Source: Deltaproteobacteria bacterium
Lineage (GTDB): Bacteria > Myxococcota_A > UBA9160 > UBA4427
DNA: 29,279 bases
Assembly (NCBI GenBank): GCA_011051925.1
Contig: DRKE01000460.1
Coordinates: forward strand, 1-29,279
Direction: 5' to 3'
Shown here: positions 14,089-21,499 of the stretch, piece by piece
Position numbering within the stretch: the stretch's first letter is position 1
Layout of the letters: every line of letters begins with the position of its first letter
Program-made: the position numbers and the translations under genes
Notes under the pieces: model-generated
Databases searched by the model: none
Seen by the model: only the letters and a program-made list of their open reading frames with translations
What the model was told of the DNA's origin: nothing

Positions 14089-16578
14089 ATGGGGGGGGAG
14101 GCCGGCACGGATCCGCCCGACTGCTTCCATTGTGGCCTTCCGATTCCGAAGGGCCTGACGCTCTTTGCCGACGTCCTGGGCGAAGCCCGGCCGATGTGTT
14201 GTATCGGTTGCTGTGCCGTGGCCGAGATGCTCGAGGCCCAGGGACTCTCGGAATGGTATCGGCGGCGCAAGGGGGCGACTGGCTTCCGGGGACCCTTCCT
14301 GCCCGATCTGGACGATCAGTTCGCCTACCTCGAATCGCCCGCACTCGAGGAGGAGTTCATCGAGCACGATTCCGGGGGTTCCGTTCACGCTTCGCTCCTG
14401 GTCGAGGGCCTCAGCTGTGCCGCCTGCGTGTGGATCATCGAACGACATCTCCTGGCGCGGGAGGGGATCCGTTCGGTACGCACGAGCCTCGCTTCGCGCC
14501 GGGTCCAGGTCGAGTGGGATCCCGAGCGGATCCATCTGCGAGACATCGTCCTCCGGCTGGCCGAGATCGGGTTCGCTGCGCGGCCCGCGCAGCCGGGCGA
14601 GAGCGACGAACTCGAACGGAAGGAGGATCGCGCGGCCCTGATCCGGATGGGTGTCGCGGGGCTCGGTGCGATGAACGTCATGACCTATTCGGTCGCGCTC
14701 TATGCCGGGGCCTTCGACGAGATGTCCGAGGCCGCGGTCGGATTGATGCGCTGGATGGGGCTCATCGTCTCGACTCCCGTCGTCCTCTTTTCCGCACGTC
14801 CCTTCTTCCGGGCGGCCTGGCGGGAGATCCGGCTCGCGGCTCCGGGGATGGACGTGCCCGTGGCGATCGCGATCGGTGGTGCCTACGCCGTCAGCCTCTA
14901 CGCGACGATCCGGGGGACGGGAGAGGTCTATTTCGATTCGGTGTGCATGTTCACGTTCTTCCTGAGCGTCGGTCGCTATCTCGAGATGCGGATCCGTCAT
15001 CGTTCTTCGTCGCTCACGCGAAGCATGATCGATGCGACGCCGGCCTTCGCCCGTCGCGTCCGCGACGACGAGGGAGAGCGGGTGGTTCCCGCGCACGCGC
15101 TCGGGGTCGGGGATCGCTTCAGGGTCCGGCCAGGGGAGTCGCTTCCGGCGGACGGCATCGTCCTGGAGGGGCGGAGTGCGGTCGAAGAGGCCCTCGTGAC
15201 GGGGGAACCCTGGCCACGCCCCGTCACGGTGGGGGCGGCAGTCATCGCCGGGGGGATCAATGTCGAGTCCCCGCTCCTGGTCGAGGCGACACGCGTTGGC
15301 GAGCGCACGACCCTGGCGTCGATTCTCGCACTGATCGAACGCGCTCAATCGGAGCGCCCGAAGGTCGCGCGAACGGCCGACCGGGTGGCCGTCGCCTTCG
15401 TGAGCGGGGTGCTCGGCGTCGCAGTCTTCAACTGGATCGCCTGGCAGTTCATCGCGCCCGAGCGGGCCATGTGGACCACCCTCGCGGTGCTGGTCGCGAC
15501 CTGTCCGTGTGCGCTCAGCCTGGCGACGCCGACGGCCCTGGCGGCGGCCACGCACGCTCTCGCCCGTGCGGGGCTCGTGATCACGAGCGGGCGGGTTCTC
15601 GAGGGGCTCGCGTCGGCCGATCGGATCCTCTTCGACAAGACGGGCACGCTCACCCGGGGCCAGCCGACCCTGACACGCATCGTGCCCGTTCGCGGCCACG
15701 AGGAAGCCGAGGTGCTCGCCCTGGCGCGGACGCTCGAACGCGATTCCGAACATCCCTATGCGCATGCGCTTCGTGTTGCAGGGGAGGATGGAGTGCATTC
15801 CGGAAGCGCAGAGGTCGGTGATCAGGAGGAGGTGGCATCCGTTACGGGATTCGGTGTCGAGGGTTCGATCGCGGGAACACGCTATCGGATCGGAAGGCCC
15901 GAATGGGCCGCTTCGTCGTCGGGTGAGCCGCCACCCGAGGGCGAGACGGCGGACGCCATGGACGGGTCGGCAGCGGTCTTCCGGGTCTGGATCCTTCTCG
16001 CCGACGAGAAGGGCCCGCTCGCCTGGTTCGGTCTGGAAGATCCCGTCCGGAAGGATGCTCGAGCGGCGCTCGAAGCACTTCGCGAACGGGGTTTCCGCCT
16101 CGAGATGCTGACCGGAGACCCGAGCCCCTCGGCGCTCGCCATCGCCGATCGCCTGGGTTTCGATGTCGCGGAGGGGGGTGTCACGCCAGAGGGGAAGGTC
16201 GAACGCGTTCGTCTTCTGCAGGCACGAGGTGAACGTGTCGCGGTCGTGGGCGACGGGGTCAACGATGGCCCCCTGATGCGAGCCGGGGATGTCTCGATCG
16301 CGATGGGGAGCGGATGCGATCTCAGTCGCCTGGGCGCGGATGCCGTCCTGCTGCGGAACGAATTGGCGCTGATTCCGCGAGCGGTCGAGTGGTCCCTTCG
16401 CATGAAGCGGATCCTGGCGCAGAACTTCGGGTGGGCGATCGCGTACAATCTTCTCGTGCTGCCCCTGGCGGTGTCGGGTCAGCTGGCTCCCTGGGTCGCG
16501 GCCCTTGGCATGTCGACGAGTTCGCTCGTCGTGGTCCTGAACTCCCTGCGACTGAATCGGCTGCGTGAGGCGGGATGA
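14089..16578 (+). CDS. ccoI: Copper-exporting P1B-type ATPase for cbb3 assembly
   Basis: An 829-residue P1B ATPase that supplies copper for CuB of CcoN. The N-terminus has the CcoI-specific Cys pair C12/C15 (CFHCG) and C37-C38-x-x-C41-C42. A heavy-metal-associated domain follows with C110-AA-C113 (GLSCAACVW). The catalytic core shows T371-G-E, the transmembrane metal site C472-P-C474, phosphorylation site D516-KTGT, the HP motif at 555-556 and G721-DGVND. All residues needed for activity are present. The frame is open far upstream inside ccoG and ccoH, but the ATG at 14089 comes just after the ccoH stop and starts at the normal N-terminus. The end overlaps ccoS as ATGA. Confidence 0.96.
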   Translation: MGGEAGTDPPDCFHCGLPIPKGLTLFADVLGEARPMCCIGCCAVAEMLEAQGLSEWYRRRKGATGFRGPFLPDLDDQFAYLESPALEEEFIEHDSGGSVHASLLVEGLSCAACVWIIERHLLAREGIRSVRTSLASRRVQVEWDPERIHLRDIVLRLAEIGFAARPAQPGESDELERKEDRAALIRMGVAGLGAMNVMTYSVALYAGAFDEMSEAAVGLMRWMGLIVSTPVVLFSARPFFRAAWREIRLAAPGMDVPVAIAIGGAYAVSLYATIRGTGEVYFDSVCMFTFFLSVGRYLEMRIRHRSSSLTRSMIDATPAFARRVRDDEGERVVPAHALGVGDRFRVRPGESLPADGIVLEGRSAVEEALVTGEPWPRPVTVGAAVIAGGINVESPLLVEATRVGERTTLASILALIERAQSERPKVARTADRVAVAFVSGVLGVAVFNWIAWQFIAPERAMWTTLAVLVATCPCALSLATPTALAAATHALARAGLVITSGRVLEGLASADRILFDKTGTLTRGQPTLTRIVPVRGHEEAEVLALARTLERDSEHPYAHALRVAGEDGVHSGSAEVGDQEEVASVTGFGVEGSIAGTRYRIGRPEWAASSSGEPPPEGETADAMDGSAAVFRVWILLADEKGPLAWFGLEDPVRKDARAALEALRERGFRLEMLTGDPSPSALAIADRLGFDVAEGGVTPEGKVERVRLLQARGERVAVVGDGVNDGPLMRAGDVSIAMGSGCDLSRLGADAVLLRNELALIPRAVEWSLRMKRILAQNFGWAIAYNLLVLPLAVSGQLAPWVAALGMSTSSLVVVLNSLRLNRLREAG

Positions 16579-16766
16579 CGATCCTTCTCGTACTGATTCC
16601 GCTCGGGATCGTCCTTCTCGGCGTGGCCATCGTCGCTTTCGTCTGGGCGGTGCGAAACGGCCAGTTCGAGGATCTCGAAGGGGAGGGTGAGCGGATCCTC
16701 TTCGACGACGAGCCTTCGCTCCCGTCGGATGGCGAGCGGCAGGCGTCGCCCGCCGAGGGGGAATGA
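16575..16766 (+). CDS. ccoS: Cbb3-type oxidase assembly protein CcoS
   Basis: A 63-residue protein with one membrane helix (about 3-25), then WAVRNGQFEDLEGEGERILFD, of which AVRNGQFEDL is the CcoS signature (FixS/CcoS: A-x-x-x-GQFDDLE). CcoS is needed for cofactor insertion into the oxidase. The short tail is acidic. Start and stop both overlap neighbours as ATGA (ccoI and the SafE-like gene). Confidence 0.93.
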   Translation: MTILLVLIPLGIVLLGVAIVAFVWAVRNGQFEDLEGEGERILFDDEPSLPSDGERQASPAEGE

Positions 16767-17575
16767 TGAGCGGAACCGTCCTGCCGCTTCTTGCCAGTGC
16801 GCTCGTGCTGGGCTTCTTCGGGAGCGTGCACTGCCTGGGAATGTGCGGCGGGATCGCTGCCGCGCTCGGACAGGCGACGCCCTCTCGTGCGGCGGGAGAG
16901 GGACTGGCCCGGGCCAGCCTCTACTCCCTCGGTCGGATCGCGAGCTATTCGATGGCGGGCATCATCGTCGGTTCGGCGGGGCAGGTCTTCTCGGGCTGGA
17001 GCGGACTGTCGATCCTGTTGCGCGTCTTCGCCGGCCTCCTGATCATCGGCTTCGGCGTCCATGTCGCGGGCTGGTGGAACGGACTGGCGGCAATCGAGCG
17101 GATCGGCTTGTCGGGCTGGCGTCGGCTCGCGCCCCTTGTGAAGCGGATCGGTCGTCCCGACCGTCGCTGGAAGATCTTTGCCCTGGGAATGCTCTGGGGT
17201 TGGCTGCCCTGTGGGCTCGTCTATGCGGCCCTGATCGCCGCGTCGGCGACGGGGGATCCCCTGGTCGCAGCGGGCTTCATGGCCTGCTTCGGTCTCGGCA
17301 CGCTTCCCGCCCTGTTGGCTGCGTCCGGATTCGGGGAACGCCTGGGTGCGTTTCTCGCGCTGCGGTCTGCCCGGCGCGCCGCGGGAATCCTGCTGCTCGT
17401 CTTCGGCGTCTGGTCGCTGGGGGGCGCGATGATGCCGCTCCTGGGGCACGCCGCGGGCCATGGGGGGATGGATCACGGCCGGATGGCTCACGATCACGGA
17501 TCGATGCATCCTGTCCCGGCCATCGATACGGCCCCGGAGCCCGCGGCCCCCGGGTCCGGCGGGACGGGCCGCTAG
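16763..17575 (+). CDS. Sulfite exporter TauE/SafE-family (DsbD/UreH-like) membrane protein with His-rich tail
   Basis: A 270-residue polytopic membrane protein. It opens with the family motif GSVHCLGMCGG (20-30) on helix 1, and has a second Cys motif GWLPCGLVY (146-154) like the CcdA/DsbD fold. Further helices lie at about 60-75, 85-103, 155-200 and 206-222. The C-terminal 45 residues are hydrophilic with H229, H233, H238, H243, H245 and H249 alternating with Met and Asp, a likely metal-binding tail. Genes of this family commonly end cbb3 clusters, where a role in copper or thiol handling is suspected; sulfite export is only the family label. The start overlaps ccoS as ATGA; a second ATG follows immediately. 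Confidence 0.88.
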   Translation: MMSGTVLPLLASALVLGFFGSVHCLGMCGGIAAALGQATPSRAAGEGLARASLYSLGRIASYSMAGIIVGSAGQVFSGWSGLSILLRVFAGLLIIGFGVHVAGWWNGLAAIERIGLSGWRRLAPLVKRIGRPDRRWKIFALGMLWGWLPCGLVYAALIAASATGDPLVAAGFMACFGLGTLPALLAASGFGERLGAFLALRSARRAAGILLLVFGVWSLGGAMMPLLGHAAGHGGMDHGRMAHDHGSMHPVPAIDTAPEPAAPGSGGTGR

Positions 17576-17664
17576 AGCCTTTCAATCCGGTGACTTGAGC
17601 CGTTTCCAGCGGATGGGGGACGGGGCCCACGACGCGTGGCGGTCGGATGAAGGGGGGTTCCGAC

Positions 17665-17693
17665 TTGGCATTCGTCCACGTGCCGGGCATAGT
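17665..17693 (+). promoter_or_regulatory. Sigma-70-type promoter candidate for the HAD/PlsC-gpsA unit
   Basis: TTGGCA (5 of 6) and CATAGT (4 of 6) are separated by exactly 17 bases. The predicted start of transcription is at about 17699-17702, on or next to the ATG at 17702, so the mRNA would be leaderless or nearly so. The AGGAG at 17695-17699 is only 2 bases from the ATG, too close for a normal ribosome site. Confidence 0.45.
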
Positions 17694-17701
17694 CAGGAGC
17701 G

Positions 17702-19126
17702 ATGCCCCTTCATGCCCGACTGACACGCGAGATCCGAGAAGGCCCGACGGGTTCCAAGATCGGTGCGTTCTTCGATCTGGACCAGACGCTGCTGGCGGGA
17801 TTCTCGGCGACGGCTTTCGTCCGGGAACGGCTCGTGACCGGGAACATGAGCCCACGGGAATTGAGCACGACCTTCTATGGCGCGCTTTCCTTCGCGCTGG
17901 GGCGGACCGGATTCTCCGCCCTGATGGCGGCGACGACTGCAGCCTATCGCGGGCTCGCCGAATCGATGCTCGAGGAGGTCGGTGAAGAGGTCTTCGTGAA
18001 GCATCTGGCCAGGCAGATCTATCCCGAGGCACGCGCCCTCGTGCAGGCACATCAGGAGGCCGGGCATACCGTCGCCATCATCAGCTCCGCGACCCGATAC
18101 CAGGCAGAACCGTTGGCGCGCGACATGGGGATCGAGCACGTCCTGTGTACGGAACTCGAAGTCAGGGACGGCGTCTTCACCGGCGAGGTGATCCGGCCCA
18201 CCTGTTATGGCGAGGGCAAGGCAATCGCGGCACGGAGTCTCGCGGCGCGGGAGGGGCTCGACCTCGACGAGAGCTATTTCTATACGGACAGCCATGAAGA
18301 CCTTCCGCTCCTCGAGGCCGTCGGTCGTCCGCGCCCCCTCAACCCGAATCGACAGCTGGCCCAGATCGCGAAGGAACGGCAATGGCCGGTTCGGCGCTTT
18401 TCGAGCCGGGGGCGTCCCGGTGTCGCGGACATCGTTCGTACGGGGCTGACCTACGCGAGCCTGGTTCCCTCGATGTGGGCCGGAGCAGCGGCCGGCCTCG
18501 TGAACGGTTCGTACCGGGAGGCGCTGAACGTGTCGGGTGCCGTCTGGGGAGATCTGGCGACCTCGCTGGCGGGCATCGACCTGCGCGTCGAAGGCGAAGA
18601 GCATCTCTGGTCCCATCGCCCGGCCGTCTTCATCTTCAATCACCAGAGTGCGCTCGATGCCATCCTGATGATGAAGCTCGTTCGCCGCGATGTGACCGGG
18701 GTCGGCAAGATGGAGCTGAAGAGAAATCCCATCTTCGGCCCGATCTTCAGCGCCGCCGGGGTCGTGTTCATCGATCGTTCGAATTCGTCGCGGGCGATCG
18801 AGGCCCTGAAGCCGGCTGTCGATGCCCTGAAGGAAGGACGGTCCCTCGTGATCGCGCCGGAGGGGACGCGCTCGCCGACGCCCCGTCTGGGCCGGTTCAA
18901 GAAGGGCGCCTTCCACATGGCGATGCAAGCGGGTGTTCCGATCGTGCCCGTCGTCTTCCGCAACGTCCTCGATGCTTTTCCGAAGGACGCGACGATCGTC
19001 CGCCCGGCGACGATCGAGGCCGTCGTCCTGCCGCCGGTCGAGACGCGCGATTGGAAGGTCGAAACGCTGGACGAAGAGATCGCCGCGATCCGCGATCGCT
19101 ACCTCGAGATCCTGCATCAGCCCTGA
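17702..19126 (+). CDS. Fusion of HAD-IB phosphatase and 1-acylglycerol-3-phosphate acyltransferase (PlsC)
   Basis: A 474-residue two-domain protein. The N-terminal HAD-IB (SerB-like) phosphatase has FDLDQTL with nucleophile D25 and D27, motif II ISSA (127-130) and the late acidic motif YTDSHED (D196, D200). The C-terminal PlsC-type acyltransferase has NHQSALD (N313-H314-xxxx-D319), FIDRS (356-360) and PEGTRS (386-391), the acyl-acceptor signature. PlsC makes phosphatidic acid from lysophosphatidic acid and acyl donor; the HAD partner may hydrolyse a phosphate ester of the same pathway. Such fusions are known in actinobacteria and some deltaproteobacteria. No clear transmembrane anchor is seen, though 248-270 is moderately hydrophobic. 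gpsA follows 16 bases later. Confidence 0.93.
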   Translation: MPLHARLTREIREGPTGSKIGAFFDLDQTLLAGFSATAFVRERLVTGNMSPRELSTTFYGALSFALGRTGFSALMAATTAAYRGLAESMLEEVGEEVFVKHLARQIYPEARALVQAHQEAGHTVAIISSATRYQAEPLARDMGIEHVLCTELEVRDGVFTGEVIRPTCYGEGKAIAARSLAAREGLDLDESYFYTDSHEDLPLLEAVGRPRPLNPNRQLAQIAKERQWPVRRFSSRGRPGVADIVRTGLTYASLVPSMWAGAAAGLVNGSYREALNVSGAVWGDLATSLAGIDLRVEGEEHLWSHRPAVFIFNHQSALDAILMMKLVRRDVTGVGKMELKRNPIFGPIFSAAGVVFIDRSNSSRAIEALKPAVDALKEGRSLVIAPEGTRSPTPRLGRFKKGAFHMAMQAGVPIVPVVFRNVLDAFPKDATIVRPATIEAVVLPPVETRDWKVETLDEEIAAIRDRYLEILHQP

Positions 19127-19142
19127 GCGGAAAGGTCCGATC

Positions 19143-20144
19143 ATGCAGCTCCGCGTCACGGTGCTCGGCGCCGGTTCGTTCGGGACCACGATGGCCCATC
19201 TGATCACGCAGAACGCGCCGACCCTGCTCTGGTGTCGCCGCGCCGAACTCGCGGAGGAGATCAATCGCGAGCATCGCAACGAGACCTATCTCCCGGGCGC
19301 CGAGATCTCTTCGAGCCTTCGCGCGACGGCCTCCCTGGAGGAAGCAGTGGGCGAGGCGGACGTCCTCGTGATGGGCATCCCGTCCCACGGAATGAGAGCG
19401 TCGCTCGAAGAGGTGGCCAAGTTCATCCGGCCCTGGGTGCCCGTCGTTTCCCTCGCGAAGGGGCTCGAGCCCGGATCCCATCTGCGCATGACCCAGGTGA
19501 TCCGCGAGGTCCTTCCGGACCATCGTGCAGGGGCGCTCACGGGACCGAATCTCGCGCGGGAGATCATGGCTGGCTTTGCCGCGGCGAGCGTGATCGCGGT
19601 CGAGGATCCCGAGCTCGCGAAGCAGTTGCAGGCCCTCTTCCATTGTGGCGTGTTCCGTGTCTACACGAATCATGACGTGATCGGATGCGAGGTTGCGGGG
19701 GCCCTCAAGAACGTGATCGCGATCGCGACGGGCATGGGGGACGGGCTCGGCGTCGGTGACAACACGCGCTCCGCCGTGATCACGCGGGGTCTCGCAGAGC
19801 TCACCCGCCTGGGGGTGGCCATGGGGGGGGAGCCCGCGACCTTCGCGGGCCTGGCGGGGATCGGGGATCTGGTCGCGACCTGCACGAGTGCCCAGAGTCG
19901 GAACCGGCATGTCGGAGAGGAACTCGGGCGCGGGCGCACGATCGACGAGATCAGCGCCGAGATGAACCAGGTGGCGGAAGGCGTGAAGACGACGGCCGTC
20001 GCGATGGAACTCGCCGATCAATTCGACATGAACCTGCCGATCGCACGAGAGGTCCATGGCGTTCTCTACGAGGGCAGGACGGCCGAGGATGCCTATGCCG
20101 GCCTGACGAGGCGGGCGCCCGGTGCGGAACGGGATCCCGACTGA
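19143..20144 (+). CDS. gpsA: NAD(P)-dependent glycerol-3-phosphate dehydrogenase
   Basis: A 333-residue cytoplasmic enzyme that reduces dihydroxyacetone phosphate to sn-glycerol 3-phosphate, the backbone for phospholipids. The Rossmann loop GAGSFGT is at 9-15. ALTGPNLAREI (131-141) and CEVAGALKNV (182-191), with catalytic K189, are diagnostic, as is GIGDLVATCTSAQSRN (239-254). The length is exactly typical of GpsA. The frame is open upstream inside the preceding gene, but ATG 19143 has GGAAAGG ahead and starts at the Rossmann strand. Cotranscription with the HAD/PlsC fusion fits: one makes the glycerol phosphate and the other acylates its product. The 87-base convergent gap to the next gene has no clear terminator hairpin with a T-run. 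Confidence 0.97.
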   Translation: MQLRVTVLGAGSFGTTMAHLITQNAPTLLWCRRAELAEEINREHRNETYLPGAEISSSLRATASLEEAVGEADVLVMGIPSHGMRASLEEVAKFIRPWVPVVSLAKGLEPGSHLRMTQVIREVLPDHRAGALTGPNLAREIMAGFAAASVIAVEDPELAKQLQALFHCGVFRVYTNHDVIGCEVAGALKNVIAIATGMGDGLGVGDNTRSAVITRGLAELTRLGVAMGGEPATFAGLAGIGDLVATCTSAQSRNRHVGEELGRGRTIDEISAEMNQVAEGVKTTAVAMELADQFDMNLPIAREVHGVLYEGRTAEDAYAGLTRRAPGAERDPD

Positions 20145-20231
20145 TCAGGAGGGGACTCCGGCTCCGCACCGCGCCCGGTCCTGCAGCGGGCAGGCGCGTC
20201 CATCACGACCGTGGGGCTCTCGAGATGGCCT

Positions 20232-21371
20232 CTAGATCTCATAGACCAGGCGCCCGTGTTCATCCCGATGCGCCTCGGCTTCGCGTGCGAGTCGGAGGTG
20301 TTCCAGGTGGGCATAGGTCTCGCTCTCCGCCATGTCTCCCCAGCTTCGCTCGCGGAAGAGTCGTTTCATGAAGCTGTTGACATCGGCTCGGCCGATCTGC
20401 TTGGCGATCTTCCTGATCTCGTTCAATCGCTCGTGGTGATGTTCCTTGATCGACCGGGCGCGTCCTGCGAGATCGTGGAAGGGATGTCCGTGGGCCGGCA
20501 GGGCGAGATCCACGTCGCGAATCTCCCCGACGCGATCGAGTGAATAGAAGAATGATTTGAGGGGGTCCGGCAGATACGAGACGCCGCCGATATGGGGCGT
20601 GATCGATGGAAGGATATGGTCGCCCGAGAGGAAGGCTCCGGTTTCCGGATCGTGCAGGCAGACATGGTCCGCCGTGTGTCCGGGCGTGTGGAGAACGAAC
20701 CACTCCCGGCGCGCCAGTTTGAGGACATCTCCGTGTTCGACGTGATGGGTCACGGCGGGAAAGAATTTCTTGCGGCCGATCGTCGCGAATCTCAACCAGC
20801 GCAGACGCTCCGATATCGCGCGTCGATCCGCAGGCCCCTTCCAGGGAGCCGGGGTCGTCAGGCGCTTCAGCGTGCTGAAGAAGTTCCGGATCGGTCTTTC
20901 TGCTCGGCGTCGATCCCGCTCGAGGAGTTCCATGTGGGCGGTGAGGTCGTCGACCGAGGCCTCGCTGTGGTGGTCTTCGGAGCCGTGGACGTGCAGGCCG
21001 GTATGGCGCTTCTGCTTCGATGGACCGCCGAAATGGAAGGCGCGATGGGCGATGATGCGGGCGCCGGATTCCTTGTGGATCCGGACCGCGCCTCCGAAAT
21101 GGTCGGGATGGGAATGGGTGATGAGGACCGTGTGGACATGGCGAGGTTCGAGGCCGGCCTGTTTCAGGCGGTGGGTGATCGCCTCCCACGTCGAGGGACC
21201 CGGCAGGCCGGGATCGATCACGGCGGCTCCGTCGTCGTCGAGGAGCGCGTACATGTTGACGTGCCCGAGGCCGGGAATCCGGATCGGGAGCTGCATGCGC
21301 AGGATGTCCTTTGCGACTTCGCTGATCTCTTCGCTGGCGTCTTCTTGTTCCTGGCGTTTCGGTCGGCTCAT
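20232..21371 (-). CDS. Metallo-beta-lactamase-fold hydrolase with His-rich insertion
   Basis: A 379-residue MBL-fold protein. Metal motif H86-x-H88-x-D90-H91 (THSHPDH), then H232 (HTPGHTADH), D251 (LSGDHIL) and a late His in LPAHGHPFHD complete a binuclear site, as in glyoxalase II-like hydrolases. Between H91 and H232 lies an insertion of about 140 residues that contains a His cluster (residues 113-135) and a basic stretch (150-200). The C-terminal about 100 residues are helical (the block EHHHERLNEI), like the DNA/thioester-hydrolase relatives with a winged-helix tail. The likely role is hydrolysis of a small thioester or ester, but substrate is unknown. It has a GAGGACC ribosome site and is divergent from the thiolase-like gene. 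Confidence 0.9.
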   Translation of the reverse strand: MSRPKRQEQEDASEEISEVAKDILRMQLPIRIPGLGHVNMYALLDDDGAAVIDPGLPGPSTWEAITHRLKQAGLEPRHVHTVLITHSHPDHFGGAVRIHKESGARIIAHRAFHFGGPSKQKRHTGLHVHGSEDHHSEASVDDLTAHMELLERDRRRAERPIRNFFSTLKRLTTPAPWKGPADRRAISERLRWLRFATIGRKKFFPAVTHHVEHGDVLKLARREWFVLHTPGHTADHVCLHDPETGAFLSGDHILPSITPHIGGVSYLPDPLKSFFYSLDRVGEIRDVDLALPAHGHPFHDLAGRARSIKEHHHERLNEIRKIAKQIGRADVNSFMKRLFRERSWGDMAESETYAHLEHLRLAREAEAHRDEHGRLVYEI

Positions 21372-21499
21372 GGTCCTCGACTGTAGTGCAGAATCGCTTC
21401 GCCTCCCGGGTCGGCGGTGCTGCCCGGATCGCGCTCCGGCGTGCTCCGGTCGGCAGCCTCCGGTGGGCTAGTCTCGGGCCCTTCGAGGGAGACCCATCG

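Noticed and set aside
13969..15798. 609-aa minus-strand open frame
   Set aside because: Antisense to ccoH and ccoI; no domain, and the sense frame has every P-type ATPase motif.
20145..20231. Bidirectional terminator between gpsA and the MBL-fold gene
   Set aside because: Only a weak GAGAT/ATCTC 5-bp stem near 20220-20240 and no T-run on either strand. Not enough to call.
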